Below are positions 1 through 11,368 of a DNA stretch of 64,000 nt, one piece after another (the first letter of the stretch is position 1; each line of letters starts with the position of its first letter). Origin of the DNA: Dastarcus helophoroides (Eukaryota; Arthropoda; Insecta; Coleoptera; Bothrideridae); assembly GCA_028583605.1 (NCBI GenBank), contig CM053330.1, forward strand, positions 27,788,598-27,852,597, written 5' to 3'. The notes under the pieces were generated by a model that made no database searches, was not told the origin of the DNA, and was given only the letters and a program-made list of their open reading frames with translations. A program made the translations under genes and the position numbers.

Positions 1-320
1 AAGAAGTAGACTTTTATGAATAAATGCAAAATTTAAAAATATATATAAATTTGGTAAAACATTACGAAATTTGAGAAAAAAGTCGAAATTTGGAAAAAAT
101 ATTTCAAAGAAAGAACGAATTTTGAAGTTGGAAAGAAAATTTTTGGTTCCCTAGTTGAATACATAAATTTTTGGTTTCCCACATGAATTAGAGTGGGGCA
201 AGCGCCCCACCCTGCCCTATTCTAGCTACGCCTATGGCTAATTAAGATATATCCCTTAATATTATGTGTAAAAGAAAATAAAGCAAAACGGTTTAAAATA
301 CAATTAAAAAAAAATACTTA
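1..320. repeat. AT-rich degenerate repeat and an element end
   Basis: The first 180 bases are purine-rich and repeat a loose GAAATTTGAGAAAAAAGTCG-like pattern. At about 190-236 lies a GC-rich piece (GCGCCCCACC, then CTAGCTACGCCTATGG) that resembles the GTAGCCAGG-type ends seen at 11713 and 13837. It probably marks the end of an element that begins left of the window. No gene is seen. Confidence 0.45.
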
Positions 321-324
321 ACAG

Positions 325-490
325 TGTAAGAGGGCCCGCCAATAATTAAATGAAAAGTTTATTTTAATCAAAAACGATTTATTTCTTACTCTTCTACAAC
401 AACACTCTTGCACCTCTGACACACCTCTGCTGAGAGTGGACTCTTCTGCGCGCTGGCGCCAAATTTGAAATCGTTGTAAATCTGCCTACA
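325..490 (-). repeat. 3' LTR of gypsy-type element
   Basis: On the minus strand this reads TGTAGG at the start and CTTACA at the end, the usual TG...CA ends. It carries AATAAA-type polyadenylation signals in its middle. It matches 4912-5077 throughout by eye. Confidence 0.92.
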
Positions 491-527
491 ACTCGGCCAA
501 TCTGACCTTGGTGGCGTCCTCGCCACA

Positions 528-815
528 ATCATAAGTACATAATCAGGTAAGTAACCGAAACATAAACATAAGGACATAAACATAAGGAACATAAGGTAAT
601 CATAAGGTACATAAGTACATTCATAAGGTACGTAAGTACATTCATAAGTTACATAACATAAATACTTAATGGACATAAAGGACTTATCGTAAGATCCTAG
701 CACATAACCTAATCGTAAGGTACATAACAGAATTCATAAGGTTCATAACATAATCCGTAAGTACATAAGTAGACATAAGATACGAAAACGGAACATAACA
801 TAAAATCATAAAATA
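528..815. repeat. Short tandem repeats in the gypsy 3' non-coding region
   Basis: About 280 bases are built from variants of CATAAGG, ACATAAGT and CATAAGGTACATAAGT in imperfect tandem. The tract lies between the gag-pol stop and the 3' LTR. The 105-residue minus-strand frame through the LTR end and this tract (386-703) has an obviously repetitive translation and is not considered a gene. Confidence 0.75.
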
Positions 816-822
816 CTTAAAT

Positions 823-3800
823 CTACATTTCAGCAAATAGCCATAATTTCATATTGTGAGGGCTGCAAACCCCTTCAAAAGGTATTTGGGTGACCTGGAA
901 GCCATCGATATCTCTAACCACGTATCTATCATTTTCAAGACATTTTACAACCTGATAAGGTCCACGATATCTTGGAATCAGTTTCTTATTGATTCCAGTA
1001 GTAACATCAACATTTTTAATCATGACATAATCATCAACTTGATACTTATGAGGAAGTTTATGCTTCTTATCGTAATATTTTTTGTTATATTCTTGGATCT
1101 TTGCATTCGCTTTTCGAGCTTCATGTCGCACCTCCTCAAAATTTTCCCTTTCCTCATCAATTTCCAGAGATGCTCGTAACGCGTCATTCTTATCGCGTTG
1201 ATTGACTCCGAATAGAAGTTTTGATGGAGAAGTCGCTATAGATCGACAAAAGGAATTATTGATTGCGAATTCGACATCAGGAATTACTTTATCCCATTTC
1301 GCGGATAATTCACTTAGTTTTGACAACATCGGTGTTAAATCTCGGTTTATTCTCTCGATTTGACCGTTTGCTTCTGGGGTATTGGTGGCGATCAAAGTAT
1401 GGATTATATTATATTCATTAATGAAATTTTGGAAGTCTCCTGACTTAAAACATGAACCACGATCTGAGACTATGCGCTTTGGAATACTATAGAACCGGAA
1501 ATATGTCTTTAACGAGTTAATGACTTCACAAGTTTTTGTTGACTTGACCGCAAATAAAGTAACAAATTTGGTAAATCCGTCTATTATTTCAAATATGTAT
1601 CTTTTACCACCGGAAGTTTTTTCCAGAGGACCATAATGGTCTATATGAATAGTCGCGAATGGTTTGTTACCTTTATCGATATTATGTAAATTTCCTTCGG
1701 GTTTACCTCTAGGGGGAGAAAACGTAATACATTTTATGCAATTTTTTATGTGATCTTTTATTTTTTGCCTGAAATCCGGAAACCAATAAGATCTACTAAG
1801 ATATTCAGCGGTTTTATCACCACCGACATGACCAAGATTATCATGACACATTATTAAAATATTTTTTTCCATTAATTTCGGCACATAAAATAACAGGTTA
1901 TTTTTTCTTTTTCTATACACAAGACCATTTCTAAGTTCAAAATGTTTGCTATATTTTGTTTCCAATTCTGATTTTAATTCTTTAATAGTGCTATCCAAAT
2001 TTTGTGCAATCGATAAATTTTGTTCAAATGTATTTTCTTCGAGAATCATGATGCCATTACACCGGCTAAGGGCATCTACGTGGGCCATTCGATGATTTGG
2101 GCGATGTTCAATTGTATAATCGTAATTTTCTAAGATGAGGGCCCATCTGGTAATACGAGGATTAATATCTTTTTTATTTAAAGTCATTTTAATAGCATTG
2201 CAGTCAGTGACGATTTTAAACTTTAATCCGTGTACGTACGTATGAAATTTTTCAAGAGCATAAACGACTGCTAACATTTCTAGTTCATAGCTATGTAATT
2301 TTGCTTCACCATCAGTAGTTCGTTTACTCAGATAGCGGACAGGCTTAAACTTATCATCTTTTTGCTTTTGCAGCAGGATAGCTCCAAATCCTTTTGCGCA
2401 AGCGTCGCAATGTATTTCGGTTTCTAAAATAGGCGAATATATTGCCAACAAAGGGGCATTCATAAGAGAATCTTTAAGGGTTTCAAATGACATTAGTTCT
2501 TCTTCCCCGAATTTAAATTGTGCATCCTTTTTAATTAAATCATAGAGAGGCTTAGCTTTAAGTGAAAATGACGAGATAAATCTACGAAAATAACTAGCTA
2601 ATCCTAAAAATCTTTGAACTTCTTTTGAACAGGTAGGTATAGGATAATTTTTTACTGATTCAATATTGGCTGGATTAGGCTTAATGCCATCAAAGTTTAC
2701 TAGGTAACCAAGGTAAGTGATTTCGTAATACAAGAAAAAGCATTTATCTAATCGGAACTTCAAGCTTCGCTCGGCCGCAATACGGAAAATGTTTTCCAAA
2801 ATATCAAAATGTTCTTCTAGGGTTTCTGTGGCGACTAGAATGTCGTCCATGTATAGAATGACTTTGTGTGATTTTAAAAGATCCGAAAAAATGTTGTACA
2901 AATATCGTTGAAATACCCTTGGAGCATTAGTTAGGCCAAACGGCATTCTAATATATTCAAATTGGCCTAAAGGAGTTATAAAAGAGGTGTATTTTACACT
3001 AGATTCCGCAACTTTAATATGGTGGAACCCATTTTTTAAATCTAATGTACTAAAATACTTTTTATTTTTCAACAGATCTAAATTATCGTCGATTAATGGA
3101 GTCGGAAAGTTGTCACGAATTGTAATTTTGTTAATTTCTCGATAATCTATACACAGTCGCAATTCACCATTCTTTTTTTTGATTAATACAATTTTGCTTG
3201 CATACGGTGAGCTGCTTGCTCTAATAATATCCTTACTTAACAAATCATCCAGTATATTTTGTAGTTGTTCTTTTTCATGAAACGATAAACGCCTTGGTCG
3301 AAAGAAAATGGGTTGATCGTGCTTCAGTTGAATTGTCATTTCGTAGCTATTATCATAATTGTTGGAGTAGTTGTTTTCATAAAGTTCAGTAAACATAGAT
3401 TTTAGATGGTTGCAAGTCACATGATCTAAACGTTCATTAATATTTAGGCTATCTGTTACACAGGGATTGATATTTTCGAAATTAACATGTAATATTTCAG
3501 ACATAAAATTATTTTCTAGATTTACACTGTCTCTAAATTCGAAAGAGCATGGAACAATTACATCGGTACCTAAGACACATCCATAACTCATTGTCTCATT
3601 TGGGACCACATAAAGTTTAACTTTAATTTCTTTTTTGTCATTAATAAGTATTGTTGTTGAAAAAATCCCCAATATGTGAAGTTTGGAGTTGTTAACACCA
3701 GAAAATCTATCATCATCACAAATGGGCATATTGAAGTTATATTCATGAACATATTTACTTTTAATAAAACTGATTTTGCTACCTGTATCTACTAAAGAGT

Positions 3801-4782
3801 CAAGTACATACTTGCACTGAGTTCCATCACTTTCTGTTGAACTGACAGTTATTTTGGCTACATTTACTTCTCGTTCTGTTGTTTGGTTTAGCTCTGGCAT
3901 TACTTCTGGTTTCTTCGAGGCGTCCACTACATTGACCTTCTTCTCATCTCGACCATTGTTCTTAGTACAGTTTCGTATCTGATGGTCGCTTGATCCACAT
4001 TTGAAGCATGACCCTGGGTTTCTCTTGGGTTTCGTGCATTTATTGGCTAAGTGTCCAGTGCCATTACAATTGTAGCATCGGAATTCCCTTTTATTTTCTT
4101 GTTGTGGGGGCCTTCTGGTGGGAGTCGGCACGTCGGTCTTTGGGGTAGGCCTCCCTTCATTTCTAACATCCTTCATGACATCTAGGATATCACTCAATGC
4201 ATTAAGATTATTCATTCTCGCGAAGTTCTGCAACATCACATTGTCAATTCCATCGATTAGATACTCTAAAATGTCTTCTTCTGGTAACTCTGCTTTGTAT
4301 CCCAATTGGACCTTGTCTGCGTAATATTTCGTGAAATCTTCGTTTCGTTGCCAACTTCTTTTCTCGAACTGCCTGACAGCTTCGACCTTATTTATTCTTC
4401 TTCGGAACATAGCCTTAATTTGGTACTTAAATTCTGTCCATGGCATAGATATGAACTCTACTTTTGATTGATACCATTTCTTTGCTTCCCCTTGTAGTTT
4501 ACCCACTGAAATTAACTTTATTAGTTCGTCTGGTACGGCATACGTACTTTGGACCGCATCGATTCTGTCGAGCCAGCCTTTCACGTCGTCCACAAATCCG
4601 TTGAATTCGGGTAGCAGAGCGGCTATTTCACTATTTTTGTATTGCAGAGGTTGTCGAGAAGTTGACGGCATAGGAGATGGCTGACGGCGAGCTTCTTCAT
4701 GGAGCATCAAAGCTCGTACCGTAGTTTGTACAATATCTTCCACGGAGAAGTTAATATGGGTCGATTCCTTTTGTTCTCTCAT
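823..4782 (-). CDS. Gag-Pol polyprotein of gypsy-type retrotransposon
   Basis: A single frame of 1319 residues carries all replication domains in order. A gag region (about 50-230) is followed by two CX2CX4HX4C zinc knuckles (C236-C249 and C259-C272). The aspartic protease has DTG at 332-334. The reverse transcriptase has its first catalytic Asp near 581 and YMDD at 644-647. RNase H has candidate acidic residues D793, E834 and D860, and HVDALSR near 901-907. The integrase has an H980/H985/C1015/C1018 zinc site and a D1048, D1107, E1143 triad (DDX35E spacing), then a GPY/F-type module with GPY at 1274-1276. Gag and Pol are fused in frame, with no frameshift or stop between them. All catalytic residues I looked for are present. 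The start chosen is the first ATG in the frame, about 130 bases inside the 5' LTR. Domain names rest on family knowledge; activity is inferred. Confidence 0.95.
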   Translation of the reverse strand: MREQKESTHINFSVEDIVQTTVRALMLHEEARRQPSPMPSTSRQPLQYKNSEIAALLPEFNGFVDDVKGWLDRIDAVQSTYAVPDELIKLISVGKLQGEAKKWYQSKVEFISMPWTEFKYQIKAMFRRRINKVEAVRQFEKRSWQRNEDFTKYYADKVQLGYKAELPEEDILEYLIDGIDNVMLQNFARMNNLNALSDILDVMKDVRNEGRPTPKTDVPTPTRRPPQQENKREFRCYNCNGTGHLANKCTKPKRNPGSCFKCGSSDHQIRNCTKNNGRDEKKVNVVDASKKPEVMPELNQTTEREVNVAKITVSSTESDGTQCKYVLDSLVDTGSKISFIKSKYVHEYNFNMPICDDDRFSGVNNSKLHILGIFSTTILINDKKEIKVKLYVVPNETMSYGCVLGTDVIVPCSFEFRDSVNLENNFMSEILHVNFENINPCVTDSLNINERLDHVTCNHLKSMFTELYENNYSNNYDNSYEMTIQLKHDQPIFFRPRRLSFHEKEQLQNILDDLLSKDIIRASSSPYASKIVLIKKKNGELRLCIDYREINKITIRDNFPTPLIDDNLDLLKNKKYFSTLDLKNGFHHIKVAESSVKYTSFITPLGQFEYIRMPFGLTNAPRVFQRYLYNIFSDLLKSHKVILYMDDILVATETLEEHFDILENIFRIAAERSLKFRLDKCFFLYYEITYLGYLVNFDGIKPNPANIESVKNYPIPTCSKEVQRFLGLASYFRRFISSFSLKAKPLYDLIKKDAQFKFGEEELMSFETLKDSLMNAPLLAIYSPILETEIHCDACAKGFGAILLQKQKDDKFKPVRYLSKRTTDGEAKLHSYELEMLAVVYALEKFHTYVHGLKFKIVTDCNAIKMTLNKKDINPRITRWALILENYDYTIEHRPNHRMAHVDALSRCNGIMILEENTFEQNLSIAQNLDSTIKELKSELETKYSKHFELRNGLVYRKRKNNLLFYVPKLMEKNILIMCHDNLGHVGGDKTAEYLSRSYWFPDFRQKIKDHIKNCIKCITFSPPRGKPEGNLHNIDKGNKPFATIHIDHYGPLEKTSGGKRYIFEIIDGFTKFVTLFAVKSTKTCEVINSLKTYFRFYSIPKRIVSDRGSCFKSGDFQNFINEYNIIHTLIATNTPEANGQIERINRDLTPMLSKLSELSAKWDKVIPDVEFAINNSFCRSIATSPSKLLFGVNQRDKNDALRASLEIDEERENFEEVRHEARKANAKIQEYNKKYYDKKHKLPHKYQVDDYVMIKNVDVTTGINKKLIPRYRGPYQVVKCLENDRYVVRDIDGFQVTQIPFEGVCSPHNMKLWLFAEM

Positions 4783-4911
4783 CTTGTCGGTAATTCGTTG
4801 GCGCGACCACGGAAACGTAACCTCACAAACGGGAAAAAACTGTTCAGCGAGGGTGGTCTGACTTATTTAAACACTAAGACCCGTTACCCCGCTGTAACCC
4901 CACACCTGAAC

Positions 4912-5077
4912 TGTAAGAGGGCCCGCCAATAATTAAATGAAAAGTTTATTTTAATCAAAAACGATTTATTTCTTACTCTTCTACAACAACACTCTTGCAC
5001 CTCTGACACACCTCTGCTGAGAGTGGACTCTTCTGCGCGCTGGCGCCAAATTTGAAATCGTTGTAAATCTGCCTACA
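4912..5077 (-). repeat. 5' LTR of gypsy-type element
   Basis: Identical by eye to 325-490. It begins and ends with the TG...CA inverted ends and is followed by the ACAG target duplication at 5078-5081. It is the upstream LTR for the minus-strand gag-pol frame. Confidence 0.92.
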
Positions 5078-5081
5078 ACAG

Positions 5082-6470
5082 AAATAACATTTTATGTCAT
5101 CAACTATTCAAAGTTACAAACAGTTTATACAATTTCATGGTTTGTTGAATTGAAAGAGTTCGATTTGTTTTGTTTTACATATAAACTCGATAACAGCACA
5201 AACATTATTTTATTTCTGCTAGCTGCTGAGCCAAAACAAAAACAAAATAGAGAGCCCCGCAAAAAACCTAATTGGGCCCCGCACTTATTGGGTCCGGGCC
5301 TGCGTGCTGGCGTGCTGTGTAATTTCGAAACTAATTTTAAATTTCGAGAAACATTTCAAAATTTCCAATTTATTTCCTAAACCTTCCAAGTTGTTCTCAA
5401 AACAAAATTGTGAGAAGCATTATTTGTAAAATTATTTTTTTAATTCAGTTTTATCTTAAAATTTCGACTTTGACTAGCCCCATTCTCAGCCTAAAATCTA
5501 AATTTTAGAATTCTTCACGAGATTTTAAATTTTATCAAAATTCTGAATTTGCATTTAAAATTGTTGCCATTAAACTGGAAATTTCAACCCTTTCAATGAA
5601 ATTATACATGTAGTTTAAAATTTCAGAAATATTTTTTGTAATTCCTTCTAAAAACTTTAAGAAGGTAGGTATGTTTCCAACATTCCGATATTTTACTCAA
5701 AATGTCCATAACATTTTTCATGCTTTTATTTTTTTAAATTTATAGTTTTTCTGCAAATCTCTAGTTTGACTAAACCCGTTTAATTCTTTTTCCGTATTGA
5801 TTTTTTTTCTCGAAATTTCGACTTCGAACTCATCTTTTTGGGAAACATTTTTTTTTAGAATTCTAGGGATTTAGAATTTTATCTTAAAATCATTAATTTC
5901 CACTTAAAACTTAAAAGCTCGCAATTTCAAGATATTCCTAGAAACTGGTTATTTAACTAAAAATTTCAGAAATTCTGTTTTATTCTTTCTTAACATTTTG
6001 ATTTTCTTCCCAAAATTTCAAAACTGAATAATTATTTTCGCAAAAAAGTTTCTTCTCAAAGTTTCGAATTTTCTGATTTATTTCCCAAACTTTTCATGTT
6101 TTTATCGTAACTTTGCTATTTAACCCAAAATTTCAAGAAATCTTTTTGTGCAGAATTATTTTTATTAATTCATAGTTTTTTTTTAAGTTCCGAGCTTAAT
6201 TTTTTTAATCTTTTTCCCATTTTTCCCATTCGTCAAAATTTTCTCTTCCAAATTTCGACTTTTATTTAAAATTGTCAGTTTAAACTTGATATTCATTTTT
6301 GGATCTTTTTTTTAATTTAATTAAACTCGCATTTTCGAGTTTGTTCTAGAAGTTACATCATTTAGCTTAAATCTCGAAAGAATGTTTTAGAATTCTTTCT
6401 CGAATTTTTGATTTTTCTTTTCTTCAGAATATCGACTTTTTTCTCTGCAAGTTCAAACTTAAATTGAAAA
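5082..6470. repeat. Pyrimidine-rich degenerate AAATTTCGA tract
   Basis: Plus-strand text repeats loosely around CTCAAAATTTCGACTTTTTT with many substitutions and no fixed period. A GC-rich piece at about 5255-5310 (GGGCCCCGCAC and GGGTCCGGGCC) looks like a transposon end. No coding potential is visible. Confidence 0.6.
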
Positions 6471-6477
6471 ATAATCT

Positions 6478-6568
6478 TGCTCGGTGGAGGGATTGAACAC
6501 CTTCGCGTTATTAACACGACAGCACGACACACAACACGATGCTTTAATCAATTGAGCTAATGTAAATT
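6478..6568 (-). pseudogene. Degenerate tRNA-Ile(AAT)-like pseudogene or SINE head
   Basis: On the minus strand an A-box/D-arm like TTAGCTCAATTGATTAAAGC is followed by an anticodon stem CGTG/CGCG around loop TTAATAA (anticodon AAT), then GAAGG and a T-loop/B-box like GTTCAATCC. The order and wording match eukaryotic tRNA-Ile. However, about 18 extra bases interrupt the segment before the anticodon arm, the variable/T-arm region is shortened, and the 5' acceptor strand does not pair with the CACCGAGC 3' strand. It is therefore a dead copy or the head of a tRNA-derived SINE. Confidence 0.6.
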
Positions 6569-7432
6569 AAAATAGTCCTTTGATTGATGATCTAAATTGC
6601 CAAATTTACTGCCATGCAAAAAGTCAGTACATCTAAACAAGTAATCACTTCAAAAAAATGAACGAAATTAAAGAATCTCGATAAATAAAATTATTCTAAA
6701 AATATGTTAGGGCGCATTAACAAACCTGTCAAGTTTCTTAACGAAACACACACACAGATAACTCACGGCAACCTTCCCATCCAAACGTTTAAATAGTGTA
6801 TGAGGACTTTAAGAATATATCCTTTTTCTTGCATATTTCATTTATCAGCCTGCAAATTCCGCCAAGTTGAGAAATAGATCAAACAGAAAATATTCCTTTC
6901 CCACTCGGAAAGCTTTCACGTCTAAAACCATATCATATTCATATTCGCTGCTTGTCGCGATTTGTATGAATTTAAATTCGAACGCCATAAATTTCAAACG
7001 TGATTCGGAAACGGCGTATTAAATTACCCAATGGTTAAACTTAGATGGATTTTTCGATTTTTGAAATGCGCCACGCGGGGAATTAAAACAAGCTTCGAAC
7101 GCGCCATCGCCATGTACCGGGGAATGGCACTTTGAAGCAGTAGTCACGAAACCTGATTCGATTAGAGCACTTAAATATTTCAAAGTGCTTTAAATGTAAT
7201 CCTGCACTATTTTATTGTGAAAAAGTTCGTAGAACCAACTAACTAATTAGAATGCACAGAGTCTATAGGCTATGGCTTTATTAGACTCAAAACTTGGTAA
7301 CTAGAGGCCAGTTTCGATTTTATTATATGTCGTCAGTCTGGACTTAACTTCATACAAGCAGCTCCTAAGTATAAATGCCATCTATCGGGCTGGGAATTAC
7401 TTCCGCATGAACATAAACGTACGACCTAGACT
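6569..7432. other. Non-coding stretch, no feature recognised
   Basis: Mostly unique-looking intronic or intergenic sequence with a few GC-richer patches near 7060-7140. No frame, RNA gene or element ends were recognised. Confidence 0.4.
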
Positions 7433-10222
7433 TAGGTTTACAACATCGTTTAAAAAAGCATCGATGTTGAACATTGATATTTTTTTCATGAAACATCGAT
7501 GTCTCAAACATCGCTATTCGATAACGATACATCGATGCTTTTGCGATGTTTTTTAAATATTTAATTACGGTTTTAAGAAGTCAAAATTGCGAAGCTGTAG
7601 AAAGGCCATCAATTGAAAAAGAAATGTTTTTAAAAATTTCGAGCTTAACCTTAAAATTTCGACTTCTTTGTCAAAATTTCACTTTTAATCTCGAAATTTC
7701 GTCTTTTTTCTAGAAATTCCGCCTTTTTTTAGAAATTCCGAGATTAAAGTCAACACATTGACTTTAATATCGACATTGCGATTACAGGATAACTCAAACT
7801 TCGACTTTTTTCTTGAAATTTCGGGAAAAATTAAAAATTTCAACTTTTCTCTCGAAATGTCTAGATTAAAGTTGAACCTAGAGATTAGAGTCAAAACTGC
7901 GGCAAAAAAATGAAATTTTTGAAAAAAAAAAGTGAAAGTTTCGAGATTAAAGTCGAAATTTTGACTTTAGCTTTGAAATTTCGAGAAAAAAGTCGATATT
8001 TCGAGATTAAAATCGAAATTTCGAGAAAAAAACTTGTTATTTTGCCTTAAAAATCGGGAGTTTCTAAAGCATCTTTTTAATTCATATTAAATTTGGTTTA
8101 ATACAAAATTTTGAAAAAGAAATTTAAATTTTGAGAAACTTTTTAAAAAAAATGAAATTTTGTTAAAACACTTTTTAAAAAAGTCAGGCGAAATTTTGTA
8201 AAAATTTTTCAAAAAATGCGACATTTTTGAAGATTTAAAAATTAATTTTAATTTTGAATATAATAAATATTATCTGAAAAGGTCAACATTTTGAAAAAGA
8301 ATTGAAATTTTTAAAATACTCAAATTTAAAGGTCAAAATTTTTTAAAAAAAACGGAAAATTTTAAAAGATACTAAAATTTTCAAGAAAAATTTAATATTT
8401 TGATTAAAAAACGAAATTTTCAAAATAGTAAAAATTTTTGGAGAGTTGTTCCAATTTAATTAAAAAAAAATAATTCTAAAAGTCAGGTTTTTCATTAAAA
8501 AAATCAAAATTTTGAAAAATACCTAAAAATTTCGATATTTCATATTTTAAAACGAGTTGCAATTTTTAAAAATAGTAAAAAATTTCAAGACAAAACCTTG
8601 AAAGAGATTTGAAAAAATGTAAATTTTTAAAAGAATGCGGTATTTTTGAAGATTTGAAAATAAATTGTAATTTTGAACAAAGTAAAGATTTTTGAAAAAA
8701 GGGCAAAATTTTGAAAAAAAAATTGAAATGCTGAAAGTTAAAGGTCAAAATTTTCAAAAGAATTGGAAAATTTTAAAAGATGCTAAAATTTTCAAGAAAA
8801 ATTTATTCTTTTTATTAAAAAAACGAAATTTTCAAGAGCCAACATTTTTGAAAAGTCTTTCCAATTGAATTAAAAAAAAAATAGTTCTGAAAGTCGGGAT
8901 TTTAAAAAAAAATTCAAAATTTTGAGAAATAGCTAAAAATTTCAATATTTTATTTTTAAAAAGAGCTGCAATTTTGAAAAATGGTAAAAAAGTAAAGACA
9001 AAATTTTGAAGAAATTTGAAAATAAATTGTAATTTTGAACAAAGTAGAGATTTTCAGAAAAGGTCAAAATTTTGAAAAAGAGTTGAAATGTTTGAAATAT
9101 TAAAAGTTAAAGGTCAAAATTTTCAAAAATATTAGAAAAATTTAATATTTTTATTAAAAAAAGTCAAAATTTTTGAAAGTCGTTCCAACCTAATTTTTTT
9201 TTAAATATTTCTGAAAGTCAGGATTTTCAAATAAAAATTCGAAATTTTGAGAAATAGCTAAATATTTCAAAAATAACTGATATTTTGAAAGAATTTTGTG
9301 ATTTAAAAAGATCTGAATTTTCAAAAAGGGTAACCATTATGAAATAAATAAAAATTTTAAAAAAATCGACAATTAAAAGACACCGATATTTTCAAAAAAA
9401 AAAGTCAAACATTTTTATCTAAAAGTGAAATATTCAGAAACTTGCAAATTTTCAAATTTTAAAAAATAAAGGAATTTTAAAAATGTCGAAATTTTTAAAA
9501 AAGCCAAAATGTTGAAAAAGAAAATAAAATTTTGAAAAAATTAAAATTACAGAAGTACATTGGAAGAAAACTTTCAACATTTCAAAGTTAAAATCAAAAT
9601 TTGAAAAACTTTCACGTTAATCTCAAATATTTATAAAAGAAGTTCGAATTTTTGAAAAAAAAATCAAGATTAAACTCCGGATTTGGAAAAAAAGCCCAAT
9701 TTTCGAAAAAAAACTAAAGTTTATAAAAATAACATTTGGTTTAATACAGAATTTTAAAACAGATTTGATATTTCTAAGATAATTTGGAATTTAAAAAATG
9801 TATAACTTTCAAATTTAAACATGGAATTTTGATTACAATTTCTAATTTCTAATAGTAGGTATTCAAATCTTTTACTCAAAAGTTTTCAAATATTCCAAAT
9901 TTGGAAATTGTGAAATAAAAATAGCTAAACTGTGAATTTTCAAATAATTAAATTGTATATCTGCGACATAGCATCAATTTGTTAAATATACACTGCTGCC
10001 ATCGCGTGACTGGTTACAAAATTGTGTGGGCGTTCGCTCCATCAATTTACAGACAGATGGCGCTACTTATATCCCGACGCGATACATCGATTTTTCAAAC
10101 ATCGTTTATAAACTGAACGATGTATCGATATTTTTTATGCTTTGCCATCGATGTTGAAACATCGATGTTCACAAACAATACATCGATGTTTTCAAAATAT
10201 CGAACTATCGTTTGCATTCCTA
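7433..10222. mobile_element. hAT-like non-autonomous element with ATCGATG-rich ends
   Basis: The left end reads TAGGTTTACAACATCG. The right end, reverse-complemented, reads TAGGAATGCAAACGATAG. Both termini are packed with ACATCGATGTT palindromes (7440-7560 and 10075-10210). Flanks CCTAGACT (7425-7432) and TTTAGACT (10223-10230) agree at 6 of 8 positions, which fits an aged 8-bp hAT target duplication. The interior (about 7560-9850) is non-coding and AT-rich, dominated by variants of GAAATTTCGAGA. No transposase remnant is seen. The boundaries are well supported by the flanks; the superfamily is inference. Confidence 0.6.
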
Positions 10223-10528
10223 TTTAGACTGCATAATGGGGTCCTCTGTAAGACGTAATTTTTAGTTTAATTTCTGATCATAATGAGAAAATGCTTTAAA
10301 AAGAAATATTCAAAGCATTCATAATAAATCAGATATTTCATGAGAAAATTAAATCAACACAAAACGCAGAATTGCGCCTATTGCCTTTTGGCAATTCTCT
10401 TGGTTGTTACATATCAAAGATCTTTTCCAAGGATCATTTTTTGGAAGTAGTTTAATTGTGACCTAAAATCTTTTGTAGATGTTTCCATATCACCAAGTAA
10501 ATGTATTTACTTTCAAAAACTGTTTCAG

Positions 10529-10664
10529 GTGGACAGTCCTGTGAGAGAGAGGCGTTTAAGAAACCCAAAAACTGAAGAAGACCCAATAAATGCCCGAGTG
10601 CCGCCCCTGTACACAGAACACATTCCAGATGACAAGAATCCAGATCTGATACCTCCAACGAATG
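10529..10664 (+). CDS. Penultimate exon of an unidentified gene (receptor-tail-like)
   Basis: The exon lies between an acceptor (TGTTTCAG, ending 10528) and a donor (GTAATT, from 10665). Its 45 codons plus one base translate to a charged, proline-rich, non-globular segment containing RERRLRNPKTEEDP and PDDKNPDLIPPTN. It splices in phase to the exon at 15549: the leftover G plus AG gives Glu. The composition suggests a juxtamembrane or cytoplasmic region. I considered an insect sidestep-type immunoglobulin receptor tail but cannot confirm it. Upstream exons are not in the window or not recognised. The reading frame and both splice sites are consistent. Confidence 0.72.
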
Positions 10665-11325
10665 GTAATTATATTGTAATAATTTATTTGCAACATGGAT
10701 AAAGTAAAGTAAATATTTGAAAACTTAATTAATTTAAAATTGAAAAAAATAAAAAAATAATGATGCCTCGAAAAATTGTTTTAATTTGAACGATTGTTGC
10801 ATATGTTACATATTGTTACATTACATTAGTCACCCTGATTTTGTCACACGAACTCTGGTAGGTAATTGTGTTTGGACTACCTACCCCCATCATGAAACCG
10901 TACTTATTTATTTTCCATTACCCCCAGTTTTCTTGTGACAAGGTAAAATTCATTTTTGGCCTTCCCAAATACTGCTCGTTATTATTTAAGTCCATATGTT
11001 ATTTATATCTTAAAAAATGTTATCACAAATAAAACATAATATCATATTAATTCTTCATTTGAAGTCTTTTTTATCATTAAAATTTAGGTACTTTTTATGT
11101 GAATGGGTCACCAGGAATCGAAAAAATTACAATTAGGAAAATGTTTGTCCTGCACGTAGATCTTTAATAGGTAAATAGAAAACTGTAAAACATTTACATT
11201 TGTAAAGCTCTCTGGTATATTTCTACCACCACTTCATATCAATTTAGACTTACCAAAAATTTTCTAGACGGGATGGATCCCAAAATGGATTTTTATATTT
11301 CAAAGAGAAATTCCACAGAATGAGT

Positions 11326-11368
<43 letters not shown>

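Larger units (their letters stand above)
325..5077 (-). mobile_element. Complete Ty3/gypsy-type LTR retrotransposon
   Basis: The element is bounded by two 166-bp LTRs (325-490 and 4912-5077) that look identical by eye. It is flanked by a 4-bp target duplication ACAG (321-324 and 5078-5081), as expected of gypsy integrases. One uninterrupted gag-pol frame runs on the minus strand (4782 to 823). A tract of short CATAAG-type repeats separates its stop from the 3' LTR. No envelope frame is present. I could not recognise a convincing tRNA primer-binding site just inside the 5' LTR at 4911. The LTR identity and unbroken frame indicate a recent, possibly still competent insertion; this is inference. 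Confidence 0.93.

Noticed and set aside
386..703. 105-residue minus-strand frame
   Set aside because: It runs through the gypsy 3' LTR and CATAAG repeats; its YECTYVPYECTYVPY text is the repeat translated.
856..1179. 107-residue plus-strand frame
   Set aside because: Antisense shadow of the gypsy integrase C-terminus.
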